The notes: generated by a model from the sequence alone, not told the origin. A stretch of DNA of 64,000 bases from Rhodospirillales bacterium (GCA_018648445.1 JABGRG010000001.1:36653-100652); one strand, 5' to 3'. Shown: positions 38,267 to 48,200, counted from the stretch's first letter. Numbers and translations: made by a program.

Positions 38267-39514
38267 ATGATGGCTGCAAAACGACAATCCCCGAAAAAAA
38301 TTGAAACCGACGTGCTGATCGTCGGTGGCGGACTGGTGGGCGGCACCCTCGCGGTGGCGCTGGACGCGGCTGGACTGCGCAGCACCGTTATCGAGCGCGG
38401 CGACCCGGCAGCGCTACTGGACGAGGGTTTTGACGGCCGGGCCTCGGCCGTTGCCCATGCCTCGCAACGCATGCTTCAGGTGCTGGGACTTTGGGATCAC
38501 ATCGCGCCCGACGCCTCGCCCATTCTTGATATTCGTGTGTCCGAGGGCGGGTCGCGCCTGTTTCTGCACTTCGATCATCGCGAGGCTAATGGTGAGCCCT
38601 TTGGCCACATGGTCGAAAACCGCACGATTCGGGCCGCCATCCACAAAAAACTGCCAAAATTACCGAACGTTCGCCTTCTTGCTCCGGCGCAACTTGATAC
38701 GCTGGAACGCGGCCCCGATGGGGTCAGCGCACGGCTGGTCGACGGCCGCCATATCCACGCGCAGCTTGCGGTGGCGGCGGACGGTCGAAATTCGGCTCTG
38801 CGCAGGGACGCGGGGATCGGCGTCACGGGCTGGACTTACCGTCAAAGCGCCATTGTCTGCACGGTGGAACACGAACGATCCCACGGCCAAGTCGCGCAAG
38901 AGCATTTCCTGCCCTCGGGGCCCTTTGCCATTCTGCCGCTCACGCGAAACCGGTCTTCCATCGTGTGGACCGAACGGGCCGAACTGGCGCCGGCCATGAT
39001 GGATTTGCCGGACGACGAATTTATGGCCGAGCTGGGCTCGCGTTTTGGCGATTTTCTGGGCGACCTTTCGCTGGTCGGCCCGCGCTGGTCATATCCGTTG
39101 TCGTTACAGTTCGCGCGCGCCGCGACGGCCCGCCGCCTCGTCCTGGTCGGGGATGCCCTGCACGGAATGCACCCCATTGCGGGGCAGGGCCTGAACATGG
39201 GATTGCGTGACGCCGCCGTTCTGGCCGAGGTTTTGTTTGACGCCAAAAGGCTGGGGCTCGATCCGGCCGACGGCGCGGCGCTGGCGAATTACGAACGCCG
39301 CCGACGGTTCGACAACTTCGTCATGCTGGCCTCAACCGACTGGCTGAACCGATTGTTTTCGAACGACATGCGGCCGCTCAAGGGTGTGCGCGATCTGGGA
39401 ATGTCGCTGTGGGGCCGGTTAGGCCCCTTGAAAAGGCTGTCCATGCGCCACGCCATGGGCACGCTGGGCGACCCCCCTCGCCTGCTTCGCGGCCAGCTTC
39501 TTTACGACGAGTGA
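38267..39514 (+). CDS. UbiH/UbiF-type FAD-dependent monooxygenase
   Basis: 415 residues. The FAD dinucleotide site is DVLIVGGGLVGGTLAVALD and the second motif is VLVGDALHGMHPIAGQGLNM with LRDA, the hallmark of ubiquinone hydroxylases. VAADGRNSALRRDAGI carries the middle DG motif. It hydroxylates the ubiquinone ring at an unassigned position (UbiH, UbiF or alphaproteobacterial UbiL/UbiM are all possible). It is divergent from the aminotransferase with about 80 bases between. Confidence 0.9.
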   Translation: MMAAKRQSPKKIETDVLIVGGGLVGGTLAVALDAAGLRSTVIERGDPAALLDEGFDGRASAVAHASQRMLQVLGLWDHIAPDASPILDIRVSEGGSRLFLHFDHREANGEPFGHMVENRTIRAAIHKKLPKLPNVRLLAPAQLDTLERGPDGVSARLVDGRHIHAQLAVAADGRNSALRRDAGIGVTGWTYRQSAIVCTVEHERSHGQVAQEHFLPSGPFAILPLTRNRSSIVWTERAELAPAMMDLPDDEFMAELGSRFGDFLGDLSLVGPRWSYPLSLQFARAATARRLVLVGDALHGMHPIAGQGLNMGLRDAAVLAEVLFDAKRLGLDPADGAALANYERRRRFDNFVMLASTDWLNRLFSNDMRPLKGVRDLGMSLWGRLGPLKRLSMRHAMGTLGDPPRLLRGQLLYDE

Positions 39515-39532
39515 TGAGCTGAGGTCTTTTGC

Positions 39533-39907
39533 TTACGGTTCGCGGGTGAGACCGTGGGTTTTCAGGCCATCTAGATAAGCGGCCCAGATTTCGTTCTCGT
39601 TGGCGCCGAGATCATAAAGCACATCCCAGGTATAGATGCCGGTGTCGTGCAGGTCGTCGAACTTGATGCGTATGGCATAGTTGCCGACGGCTTCCACCTC
39701 CATGATGCCGACCAGTTTTCGGCCCGGCACGATGCGTTTTTCCTGACCGTGGCCCTGGACTTCGGCCGACGGGCTTTCGACCCGAAGGTATTCGGCCGAC
39801 AACGTGAAGGACTTGCCGTCGGCGAAATCGACCTCCAGCGCCTTCTCTTCTTTTTTGAGGCGAATTTCGGTGGGCCGGTGTTGTGTTTCGAAGGTTTTTC
39901 TCATCAT
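39533..39907 (-). CDS. DUF971 domain protein
   Basis: 124 residues, a single DUF971/gamma-butyrobetaine-hydroxylase N-terminal-like domain. It shows [18 protein letters not shown], then [17 protein letters not shown] and [20 protein letters not shown]. Such stand-alone domains bind zinc or an iron-sulfur cofactor in some proteins; function in bacteria is not settled. Its start overlaps the end of the Trm112-like gene (39904-39907). Confidence 0.88.
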   Translation of the reverse strand: MMRKTFETQHRPTEIRLKKEEKALEVDFADGKSFTLSAEYLRVESPSAEVQGHGQEKRIVPGRKLVGIMEVEAVGNYAIRIKFDDLHDTGIYTWDVLYDLGANENEIWAAYLDGLKTHGLTREP

Positions 39908-40089
39908 GCTTTCTCCAGAGCGCGGGCTTCGTCGGCCAGCATGATGGGAATGCCGTCGCGAATCGGGTAGGCGAGCTGTGCCTGATCGCTGATCAGCTCT
40001 GCAGCTTCCGCATCATAACGCAACGGACCCTTGGTCAAAGGGCAGACCAAAATTTCCAACAGTTTCGGGTCGACTTTTCGTTCGCTCAT
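39904..40089 (-). CDS. Trm112-family small protein (YcaR-like)
   Basis: 61 residues. It reads [20 protein letters not shown] and [18 protein letters not shown], the usual Trm112/YcaR block. Only the first Cys of the zinc-binding set is obvious, as in many bacterial members. Eukaryotic Trm112 activates methyltransferases; the bacterial role is unclear. It overlaps the DUF971 gene start by four bases, so the two are coupled. Confidence 0.9.
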   Translation of the reverse strand: MSERKVDPKLLEILVCPLTKGPLRYDAEAAELISDQAQLAYPIRDGIPIMLADEARALEKA

Positions 40090-40116
40090 AGTTGCCTCAT
40101 TTATTTCAGTGCCCCT

Positions 40117-40788
40117 TTAGTGCTGGGGCAAAGAAGAATCCCGGTCTCCCGCACGGGTGCGGAATTCCATCAGATCGCACAAAAACGCGCCCCGTTCGGC
40201 CACGCCGGCGCATTCGAGCAGCGCCTGTTTGTCGCGCGGCTCCAGCGGGCAGGCCATGGCCAGGGCGCTGACCAGAGTCTCGTCGGGCAAGGCCTCCATG
40301 GTTCGGCAGTCGGCTTCAATTCCGGTTGCTTCGAAATATCGCTCGACCACCTTGAACAGGCGACCCCGATCCGCAAAGGATGCGGCTTCGTTGCTTAGAT
40401 CTGCCGCGAATTCATCATAGTCAACGGCGACCCGCCGATATCCTCGTACCGGTTCAAGCTCCGACGCGATGGAAAAGCGGGTTATTCCGGTGAGTTTGAT
40501 CAGATACCGGCCATCGTCGCCTTCAGAAAACGAGGTGATGCGCCCGGCGCAGCCCACCTGATAAATCGGCGCGTCGTCGGGGATCGGACCCAACCCGCTT
40601 TCGCGGGGCTGGACCATGCCGATGATCCGTTCGGCGGCCAGGGCATCGGCGACCATGTTCAGGTAGCGCGGCTCGAAAATGTTCAGTGGCAACATACCGC
40701 GCGGCAGCAAAAGCGCGCCGCCCAGCGGAAACACCGGCAAGACTTCGGGCAATGGCCCGGCGCTGAAATCGCTGACACCGGCATTCAT
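40117..40788 (-). CDS. Lon N-terminal substrate-binding domain protein
   Basis: 223 residues from ATG 40788 (MNAGVSDFSAGPLPEVLPVF). The LON/PUA-like domain has LPVFPLGGALLLPRGMLPLNIFEPRYL in two visible parts and IGMVQPRESG later, without any ATPase or protease domain. Stand-alone Lon-N proteins are frequent next to thioredoxin-TPR genes in alphaproteobacteria. Role unknown; binding of misfolded proteins is one possibility. The open frame runs 29 codons further upstream, into the end of the next gene. Confidence 0.9.
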   Translation of the reverse strand: MNAGVSDFSAGPLPEVLPVFPLGGALLLPRGMLPLNIFEPRYLNMVADALAAERIIGMVQPRESGLGPIPDDAPIYQVGCAGRITSFSEGDDGRYLIKLTGITRFSIASELEPVRGYRRVAVDYDEFAADLSNEAASFADRGRLFKVVERYFEATGIEADCRTMEALPDETLVSALAMACPLEPRDKQALLECAGVAERGAFLCDLMEFRTRAGDRDSSLPQH

Positions 40789-40804
40789 GGCGTTCTTTCC
40801 GACC

Positions 40805-41731
40805 TTACGAGAACAGGACGGTCGAGAGCCGCCGCCGTCCGGTGACGCACAAGGCGTGGGACGGCCCCAACGCATCGAAAATCTTGATCAGCTGCATGCG
40901 CGCCGCCTCGTCATTCCAATCGCGGTTCCGCCGCACCAGCTCAATCAATTCGTCGATGGCTTCTTCGGTGTTGCCGCCGCCATATAGCGCCATCGCCAGA
41001 TCGAACCTGGCGGCGTGGTCGTTTTCGTCAGACGCCAGTCGTTGGCGCAAGTCACCGGCATCGATTGTCTCGCCGCCCTGCTGGGCCAATTCGAAGGCTG
41101 CAATTGCCGCCGCGATGGGCGGCTGGCTTTTGAGTTCGGGCGGCAGCCTGCCGATCACGTCGTTTGCCTGATCGGTATCGTTTGTCGCGATAAAGCAGCG
41201 GATCATCCCGCCGATGGCTTCGGGGTTGGCCGGGTCCTGCGCCAGCACCTGTGCAAATCCTTCGGCCGCCAAGGCGGCGTCGTCCTCGTCCAAAGCCGCA
41301 AAAGCGGCTTCCAGAACCGATTCGATGGGTGTTTTCGCGCCCCCGGTCAGGCGGTCGATAAAGCTTTTGATTTGGCCTTCCGGAAGGGCTCCGGTAAATC
41401 CGTCCACCGGGCGACCCTGGCTGAAACCAAATACGGCCGGTATCGACTGAATGTTCAGCTGCTGGGCCAGTTCGCGGTTTTCGTCCACGTTGACTTTGAC
41501 CAGACGTACCAGACCACCGGCATTGCGCACCAGTTTTTCGATGGCCGGGCCCAACTGCTTGCACGGTTGGCACCACGGCGCCCAGAAATCGACGATGACG
41601 GGCGTTACCATGGAAGGTTCGACCACATCGGCCATGAAGTTGGCGGTGTCGCTGTCCTTAATAAGATCACCCTCGTCCGCGCCGCCGGCAGGACCGGGTT
41701 GCGGTGCGGTGGGGTCGAGAATCAATGCCAT
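40805..41731 (-). CDS. thioredoxin-TPR co-chaperone (CnoX/YbbN-like)
   Basis: 308 residues. A thioredoxin domain (about 20-130) has an intact CxxC, Cys54-Gln-Pro-Cys57, in WAPWCQPCKQLGP. A TPR-like C-terminal half follows (about 135-308: ALDEDDAALAAEGFAQVLAQ). CnoX/YbbN holds unfolded proteins for GroEL and DnaK. An active CxxC distinguishes it from E. coli YbbN, which has SxxC. It is 17 bases upstream of the Lon-N gene. Confidence 0.9.
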   Translation of the reverse strand: MALILDPTAPQPGPAGGADEGDLIKDSDTANFMADVVEPSMVTPVIVDFWAPWCQPCKQLGPAIEKLVRNAGGLVRLVKVNVDENRELAQQLNIQSIPAVFGFSQGRPVDGFTGALPEGQIKSFIDRLTGGAKTPIESVLEAAFAALDEDDAALAAEGFAQVLAQDPANPEAIGGMIRCFIATNDTDQANDVIGRLPPELKSQPPIAAAIAAFELAQQGGETIDAGDLRQRLASDENDHAARFDLAMALYGGGNTEEAIDELIELVRRNRDWNDEAARMQLIKIFDALGPSHALCVTGRRRLSTVLFS

Positions 41732-41752
41732 GGCCGTTTTTTCCGTAAGCTT

Positions 41753-41775
41753 AAAACCGGCCTATTAAATGGCCG
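41753..41775 (-). terminator. weak terminator-like hairpin after the YbaK gene
   Basis: On the minus strand CGGCC and GGCCG (41775-41771 and 41762-41758) pair around an 8-base AT loop and are followed by a G and then TTTT. It lies between the stop of the YbaK-type gene and the start of the thioredoxin-TPR gene. The stem is only five pairs. Confidence 0.35.
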
Positions 41776-41830
41776 TTTCCGCCAGCCGCCGCAAGATAAA
41801 AGGACGTAAAATTACTACCTGCGTGCGCCC

Positions 41831-42319
41831 TCATAGTTCGACGACGCGCGGCTTGTGGCCACACGATTCGATAAACGCGAGCAGACCGTCCGGCGTGATT
41901 GCTGTGGTCGCGGCGTTGGTCAGGGGGTGGAAGTTAAGCAGATCGCGGCGCATCATGGCGGCGTCCAACACCACGTTGAGAGCGATTTGCGTATCATTGA
42001 TCAGGCCGAACGGAGTCACCGCGCCCGCGTCGACGCCGAGTTTTTCGCGCAGCACCTCGGCTTTGGCGAAGGAAAGACGCCCGGAGCCGATCAAGTCTTT
42101 CAACGCCTTCAGGTCGATGGCCCGGTCTTCGGCCGCGACAATCAGCCAAAGCACCTTCTTGTGATCGCGCAGCAAAAGGTTCTTGCAATGGGCGCCGGGC
42201 AGATCGCCGCGCAGGCGCTTGGATTCTTCCACCGTAAAGACCGGCGGATGCCGATGGGTTTGAATTTCGAGCCCAAGCTGATCAAGCCTGGCGAAAAGAT
42301 CGTCGGGTGTCGCATTCAT
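41831..42319 (-). CDS. YbaK/ProX-type aminoacyl-tRNA editing protein
   Basis: 162 residues from ATG 42319 (MNATPDDLFARLDQLGLEIQ). It has the YbaK/EbsC-domain pattern HPPVFTVEESKRLRGDLPG, then HCKNLLLRDHKKVLWLIV, GSGRLSFAKAEVLREKLG and AVTPFGLINDTQIALNVVLD. The wording matches ProXp-ala type proteins that deacylate Ala-tRNA(Pro). The open frame extends almost 100 codons upstream over the tRNA gene and is not coding there. Confidence 0.93.
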   Translation of the reverse strand: MNATPDDLFARLDQLGLEIQTHRHPPVFTVEESKRLRGDLPGAHCKNLLLRDHKKVLWLIVAAEDRAIDLKALKDLIGSGRLSFAKAEVLREKLGVDAGAVTPFGLINDTQIALNVVLDAAMMRRDLLNFHPLTNAATTAITPDGLLAFIESCGHKPRVVEL

Positions 42320-42393
42320 GGCCGGTACAATATACCAAGGAGCACGGATAACGACCCAAAATTGACGAATTGCAGAAACCTTGAAGTTGGGGC

Positions 42394-42421
42394 TTGCAAA
42401 CCGGTGCGCATTGCGTATGAT
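42394..42421 (+). promoter_or_regulatory. candidate promoter of tRNA-Gly
   Basis: TTGCAA (42394-42399) and TATGAT (42416-42421) are separated by 16 bases and lie 26 bases before the mature tRNA 5' end. The -10 box matches five of six and the -35 box four of six consensus bases. Confidence 0.55.
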
Positions 42422-42447
42422 CCCGGCCCCGTAAGTTGAGTGCCCGG

Positions 42448-42522
42448 GCGGGCGTAACTCAGCGGTAGAGTGCGACCTTGCCAAGGTCGAAGTCGGGAGT
42501 TCGAATCTCCTCGCCCGCTCCA
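42448..42522 (+). tRNA. tRNA-Gly (anticodon GCC)
   Basis: A 75-base gene with the 3' CCA encoded. The acceptor stem GCGGGCG pairs with CGCCCGC. The anticodon stem-loop CGACCTTGCCAAGGTCG has GCC at 42480-42482, and the T loop is TTCGAATC. All arms pair without mismatch. No duplicated 3' end was seen downstream, so there is no sign of an integrated element. Confidence 0.96.
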
Positions 42523-42835
42523 TTTCCCCTTCTGACATTTTCCCTGCCGCGAAACTGCCGACGGGCGTCGGTGACACCCCTGTTGCCAATACAAGTCGTT
42601 CGCAATCCCAAGACATTGAAAGCGTGTCTTAAAGTAATACGCGAAAGACGAAAAAACCGTAAATTTCTGCGGGTTTTTGCGGTGGATAAAACCCTAAATT
42701 GGACGCCCTTTTTCTCTTGCGACGAGGGCCGCATGGTACTATTTATTATTGTCAGGAACCATTAAAAAAAGAGACTCGCCAGAGGTTCCAATCGCGAAAA
42801 AATGCGGTGGCGGTGGCTCAGAGGGAAATGTGGCA
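42523..42835 (+). other. intergenic region between tRNA-Gly and the Trp-repeat gene
   Basis: About 313 bases without a gene. It is AT-richer than its neighbours. A weak hairpin, AAAAACC (42652-42658) with GGTTTTT (42672-42678), may terminate tRNA readthrough. A loose promoter, TTGCGA (42717-42722) and TATTTA after 17 bases, could serve the next gene. The track of long frames on the minus strand here has no recognisable content. Confidence 0.5.
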
Positions 42836-43852
42836 ATGGGACGTCTTTCCGGCATGATGGGTTCTGTCTTCGGCAGCTCGAAGAACGGCAAAAATGCCAA
42901 AGGAACCGCGTCAAAAAAATCACGGAAACCGAAAGAAAAAGGATACACGCCTTCGGGATCCGTCGATGCGAAGGATGTCCTGTATCAGGATGGGGGACTC
43001 GAAGGAAAGGTCTTCGTTCTCAGTCTCGTGGAATTCTACGACGCCATCGGCGGACGCCAGGGCCGCATCGCCGAATCGCTTCCCCTTATTTGCGAAACGG
43101 TGTTCGAGGATCAGCTGGCCAACCAGGGCAGTTTCGTTCTGGTCGGTGATGATCAGTATGTGTTCAAATTCCGCGCTCTTGATGAGCGCCAATCCCTCCT
43201 CAAAGCATCGAAAATCATCGAAATCATCGGCTGCAAGCTACTGGGCGAGAGCTTCCTGAAATCAGGTCGCTTCAAGGCGCTGCTGACCGCCATCGGGATG
43301 GATGACATCACCAACGATGACGGGCAAATCAGCAAAAACATGGTCGACAATGCGGTCGGAATGGCGCGCAATGTGCCGCCCGAACCTTCGGCGCCGGAAG
43401 ATCCCGTCTGGGTCAGCCTCAACTACGTCGGTATGGGCGCGGACGATCAATGGGCGGCTGTGCCCAGCAGCAAGAAAGACGACATCCAATGGGTCAGCCT
43501 GGAGGTCGAAAAGAAAAAAAGCGATTTCCAGTGGGAGACCCTGTCGCACGATAAGACCAAAAAAGATTCCGCATCGCAGTGGGAGACCCTGGAGCACAAG
43601 AAGGATAAGAACGAAGCCCAGTGGGAAACCCAGGAAGTAAAAAAAAAAGCTGACGGATTTGACTGGCAAGCCCTAGAGGTGAAAAAGCAAGAAGAACGCC
43701 GGGCCCTGCTTATGCAAGACGGCATGAAACGTTTTCGTGATCGGCGGAAGTCAGAATCGGACCGCCGCCTGCGCCGTGCAGTCCAGCTTGGAGATTCGGA
43801 ACGCAGAGCCGAGCTTGGGCGCCGCGCCAACGTGAATAGACGCGCCGGCTAA
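42836..43852 (+). CDS. unrecognised protein with seven Trp-centred repeats and Arg-rich tail
   Basis: 338 residues from ATG 42836, nine bases after GAGGGA; the frame opens earlier with TTG 42749. Residues 1-45 are basic and low-complexity. Residues about 46-180 form a mixed-fold domain (KVFVLSLVEFYDAIGGRQ, then FVLVGDDQYVFKFRAL) that vaguely recalls a degenerate GGDEF domain. Residues 190-285 carry Trp at 192, 206, 219, 233, 249, 263 and 277, in units such as QWETLEHKKDKNEA. The tail (about 297-338) has six RR pairs (DRR, ERR, GRR), like the c-di-GMP-linked R-rich tails of some proteobacterial proteins. No signal peptide or membrane segment. Function not assignable. Confidence 0.8.
   Translation: MGRLSGMMGSVFGSSKNGKNAKGTASKKSRKPKEKGYTPSGSVDAKDVLYQDGGLEGKVFVLSLVEFYDAIGGRQGRIAESLPLICETVFEDQLANQGSFVLVGDDQYVFKFRALDERQSLLKASKIIEIIGCKLLGESFLKSGRFKALLTAIGMDDITNDDGQISKNMVDNAVGMARNVPPEPSAPEDPVWVSLNYVGMGADDQWAAVPSSKKDDIQWVSLEVEKKKSDFQWETLSHDKTKKDSASQWETLEHKKDKNEAQWETQEVKKKADGFDWQALEVKKQEERRALLMQDGMKRFRDRRKSESDRRLRRAVQLGDSERRAELGRRANVNRRAG
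43403..43705 (+). repeat. region encoding seven ~14-residue Trp repeats
   Basis: The seven Trp codons lie at spacings of 14, 13, 14, 16, 14 and 14 residues. Units share the pattern QW(E/V)(T/S)L followed by charged residues with two or more Lys. The nucleotide sequence has diverged between copies, so it is an old protein-level repeat, not a recent DNA duplication. Confidence 0.75.
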
Positions 43853-43893
43853 ACCGATGCGTTTCCCTTCGTCCCCGTAATCGCGGGGGCTTG

Positions 43894-43929
43894 AAAACCC
43901 GGTCCTTCCGCGAGAGACCGGGTTTTTTT
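43894..43929 (+). terminator. rho-independent terminator after the Trp-repeat gene
   Basis: A perfect 11-bp stem, AAAACCCGGTC (43894-43904) with GACCGGGTTTT (43916-43926), has an 11-base loop and runs into seven T (43923-43929). It lies 42 bases after the stop codon and isolates the gene from the DUF2336 gene. Confidence 0.88.
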
Positions 43930-44070
43930 GTAAATTTGACCCTCACTCCCCAAATATTCTCAGGTTCGCAGGGTGTCGTCGTTGACGATTGCCGTTGCGC
44001 GCGGCGCGGGTTGGGAATAGGCTTTTCTCTTGGTTCCACAGCCCTCTATTTGGTTGCCTGGGAGTGGGTT

Positions 44071-45180
44071 ATGGGGAAAGTCGAAAGCATGTATCTGGTG
44101 CGCTTGGCGCGCGACCGCTCTGCGAACGGCCGCAAGGCGTTTGCCGACGCCCTGTCCGATCTCTTCCTCGCCGACGGAACCGAGATGACCGGTGACGAGC
44201 GCACGATTATTTACGAGATTCTTCACCGGGTCATTCAGGACATCGAAACAGCCGTGAGGGCCGACGTAAGCCGCTATCTGGCGGACCAGCCCGATACGCC
44301 GCACGAACTGGCCACGGTCCTCGCCGCAGATGAAATCGACGTCGCCTACCCGATCCTGACGCTCAGCACAGTTCTTCTCGACGAGGATCTGGTCGAGATT
44401 GCCCGCAACCGAACCATCGAGCATCAGGTCGCCATCGCCGAGCGGCCGGATATCAGCGAGTTGGTATCCGACGTTCTTGTCGATCTTGGCGACGAAACGG
44501 TGATAACGGCCCTGCTGAAAAACGACAGCGCCAAAATCGCCAGCGCGACCCTTGAATACGTGGTCGAGGAATCGAAACGCGTGGATGCCTATCAGGAACC
44601 GATCCTGCGGCGCAATGACTTGCCGCCCGCGTTGGCGGCGCGAATGGTTTTGTGGGTTTCGGCGGCCTTGCGCCAGTACATCCTCGATAATTTCCATATC
44701 GACGAGGAGGTCATCGACGATGCCCTCGAAACAACGGCGATGGAGATCATCAACTCGCCGCTGCCGTCGGGCTCGAAAAAGTCCCAGGAGCTTGCCGGCG
44801 TTCTTGAGCGCGAGGGCGAGATTTCGCCCGAACTTTTGATATCGGCGTTGCGCGACGGCGAAATGAGCCTGTTTGTTGCCCTGTTCGAGCGGATCACCCG
44901 CTTAAGCGAGAACCTGATCATGGACATTTTGCTTGAACCGGGCGGCGAGGGCCTCGCCATTGCGTGCAAGGCGACGGGCATCGGCAAGGCTTATTTTCTG
45001 GCAATTTTCTCTCTTATTCGGCAAACGCGGTCGGGTACGGAACGACAGCTTCGGCGGGAAATTCGCGCCGCAATGGCGTTGTTTGACAAGATGTCGACGG
45101 AGGCGGCCAGGGAAGTCGCGGTCCGTTGGCGCCGAAACGTCGGCTACCTCGTGGCGATTCGGGATTTGAAAATCGGATGA
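44071..45180 (+). CDS. DUF2336 family protein
   Basis: 369 residues from ATG 44071, preceded by GGGAGTGGG; the frame reads open further upstream but across the terminator, so it is rejected. The sequence is all-helical, with the typical DUF2336 pieces RKAFADALSDLFLADGTEMT, LLDEDLVEIARNRTIEHQVA and ISELVSDVLVDLGDETVITA. The family is frequent in Rhodospirillales and Rhizobiales; some members sit with motility or c-di-GMP genes. No biochemical role is known. Confidence 0.9.
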   Translation: MGKVESMYLVRLARDRSANGRKAFADALSDLFLADGTEMTGDERTIIYEILHRVIQDIETAVRADVSRYLADQPDTPHELATVLAADEIDVAYPILTLSTVLLDEDLVEIARNRTIEHQVAIAERPDISELVSDVLVDLGDETVITALLKNDSAKIASATLEYVVEESKRVDAYQEPILRRNDLPPALAARMVLWVSAALRQYILDNFHIDEEVIDDALETTAMEIINSPLPSGSKKSQELAGVLEREGEISPELLISALRDGEMSLFVALFERITRLSENLIMDILLEPGGEGLAIACKATGIGKAYFLAIFSLIRQTRSGTERQLRREIRAAMALFDKMSTEAAREVAVRWRRNVGYLVAIRDLKIG

Positions 45181-45278
45181 CCCCCATAAAAAATTGATGC
45201 GGCCCGGCAAGTCCGGTGTGATCGGCTGTTGGCCGAAATTAGTCATTTTTGCTGCTGCAAAACGGAAGGAAACGAAAG

Positions 45279-48200
45279 ATGATTCGCGGTGCCTATGAAC
45301 AAAAAAACGAACTGATCAAAGGTCTCGTCGAAGAAACGAAAGAACGCCTCGGCGGCAAGCAGGGCGCGTTGGCCGCCCAATTCGTCGGACTGTATTTTGA
45401 TCGTGTGCCGCCCGCCGATATCGTCGAACACGGACACAACGCGCTTTATGGATCGGCGCTCGCCCACTGGAAGCTGGGTGCCAGGCGTCAGCCCGACGAG
45501 GCAAAGGTGCGGGTCTACAATCCCAGCCTGGAGGAACATGGCTGGAAGTCCGATCACACGGTCATCGAGATCATCAACGATGATATGCCGTTTCTGGTCG
45601 ATTCGGTCGCCGCTGAATTCGGCCGCCGCGAAATCCCCGTCCATCTGATTATCCACCCGATCATCAATGTTCAGCGCAAAGACGGCGCCATTGTGGCGCT
45701 TGCCGGGGTGGACGACAAATTAACCGATATGGCTGGCGAGTCCTTCCTGCACATCGAGATCAGCCGTCAGTCGGCGGCCGGTCTGGACGAAATCCGCACC
45801 GGAATAGAGGGCGTGCTGCGCGACGTGCGAACCACCGTCGCCGATTGGATGGTGTCGCGGGAAAAAGTGCTTGCGGTCGCCGCGGAACTGGAAAAACGGC
45901 CCGGACCCCTGGCCGCCGAGGAGGCGCGCGAGGTTTGCGGATTTCTGCGCTGGATTCACGATAACAATTTCACGCTTTTAGGCTATCGCGAGTTTGCCAT
46001 CAGTGGCGAGGGCAGCACCGCCAAGGTCAAAATCGTTGCCGACGGCGGTCTCGGCCTGCTGCGCGATCCGAACTACTACGTCTACGATGAGTTTACCGAT
46101 CTCGAAAACCTGCGGCCCGAGGTTCGCGCATTCATCAGCCGGCCCGAAGCCCTGGCCATCAACAAGACCGACCGGGTCTCCACGGTTCACCGTCCGGTCT
46201 ATATGGATGCGATTTCCATTCGCCGCTTTGGGGCCAAGGGCCAGGTCGTCGGCCAGCATACTTTCGTCGGCCTGTTTACCTCATCGGCCTATAACCTCAG
46301 CCCGCGCTCGATACCGCTTCTTGGGCGCAAAATCGCCCGGGTTATCGAGCGGGCCGGCCTTCCCGCCAACAGTCATGACGGCAAGGCTCTGAACAATATT
46401 CTCGAAAACTTCCCCCGCGACGAATTGTTCCAGGTTTCCGAGGATCACCTGCTGAACACCAGTCTGGGGGTGCTGAACCTTCAGGAACGCCGCCGCGTGG
46501 CTCTGTTCCTGCGCCGCGATGACATCGAACGGTTCATGTCGTGCCTCATCTACGTTCCGCGCGATCGGTTCGATACCGACCTGCGGCAGCGCATGCAAGG
46601 GATCATGGAAGAGGCCTTCGATGGAGAAAGGGCGGACTGGTATGTCCAGCTCAGCGATTCGCCCTTGGCCCGTATTCACATGTTCATACGCACCACGCCC
46701 GGCGCCATCCCCGAATACGACGCCGACATGATCGAAGGCGAACTGATCGCCGCCGCCCGGTCATGGACGGATCAATTGGAAAATACCCTGATCGCGGCTC
46801 ACGGCGAAGAAAGCGGCCTGGCGCTGCATCAGCAATATAAGGACGCATTCCGTTCGGGGTATCGCGAGCGATTCGATGCCGAGGCTGCCGTCGGCGATAT
46901 CGATATGATCGAGGCGGCGCTGGCCAGCGGCGAACTTTGCATGAGCCTGCGCCGGCCATTGGAGGCTTCGGAAAACGAGGTCCGCTTCAAGCTCTATCAT
47001 CCGGACGCGCCCATCCCGCTTTCCGACGTTCTGCCCATGCTCGAACACATGGGCCTCAAGGTGGTCGATGAAATTCCCTTCGCCATCCGGCCCGACGGCG
47101 AGCGCATGGCGATGATCCATGATTTCGGCCTGCAAAGCCGGGACGGGCGGCCCATCGATCTGGGTACGGTTCGCGCCAAATTCCAGGAAGCGTTTCTGGG
47201 CGTGTGGCGCGGCGAGGTCGAAAGCGATGCTTTCAACGGGCTGGTCGTGCGGGCCGGACTGTCGTGGCGCGAGATCGTCATCATTCGGGCATACTGCAAA
47301 TACCTGCGTCAGGCGGGCATCGCCTTTTCGCAGTCCTATATGGAGCAGACGGTACTCGAAAATCCCGACCTTGCAGCTTTGGTCGTGCGGCTTTTTCTGG
47401 CCCGGTTCGATCCGGCGGGTGGAAAAGGGGCGAAAAAGAAGGCCGCGGGGATTCTGGCCGATCTCGATGCCGGGCTTGACGCCGTCACCAATGCCGACCA
47501 GGACCGCATCGTGCGCCGCTTTATCAATCTGATCCAATCCACCCAGCGCACCAACTTCTTCCAACCGGGGGCGGACGGCGAACCAAAATCCTACGTTTCT
47601 TTCAAGCTGGACAGTCAGGCCATCGAAGAATTGCCCCTGCCCCGGCCGCTGGTGGAAATCTGGGTCTATTCGCCACGTACGGAATGTGTGCATTTGCGTG
47701 GTGGCCGGGTGGCGCGCGGTGGTATCCGGTGGTCGGACCGACCCGAAGATTTCCGGACCGAAATTCTGGGTTTGATGAAGGCCCAGATGGTCAAAAACGC
47801 GGTCATCGTGCCGGTCGGATCGAAGGGCGGATTTATTTTGAAGCGCACGACGCCGCCGGGAGACCGCGAGGCTTGGCTGGCCGAAGGGATCGAATGCTAC
47901 AAGATCCTCATGCGCGGCTTGCTCGACGTGACCGACGACCTCAAGGGTAGCGATGTGGTTCCGCCGCTTGAGGTGGTCCGGCACGACGGCGATGATCCCT
48001 ATCTGGTGGTGGCCGCCGACAAGGGCACGGCCACGTTCTCCGACATCGCCAACGGCGTATCAATTGAGTACGGTTTCTGGCTGGACGACGCTTTCGCGTC
48101 GGGCGGCAGCCAGGGGTACGATCACAAGGGGATGGGCATCACCGCGCGAGGCGCGTGGGAATCTGTGAAGCGCCATTTCCGCGAAATCGGTGTGAATACG

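Noticed and set aside
43403..43705. Trp repeats as recent DNA tandem duplication
   Set aside because: The units differ clearly at nucleotide level; only the protein pattern repeats.
42448..44000. Integrative element at tRNA-Gly
   Set aside because: No integrase and no direct repeat of the tRNA 3' end are present downstream; the genes that follow look chromosomal.
44071..45180. DUF2336 gene starting at 43891
   Set aside because: That longer frame would begin inside the terminator hairpin; ATG 44071 has a good ribosome site and gives the usual start.
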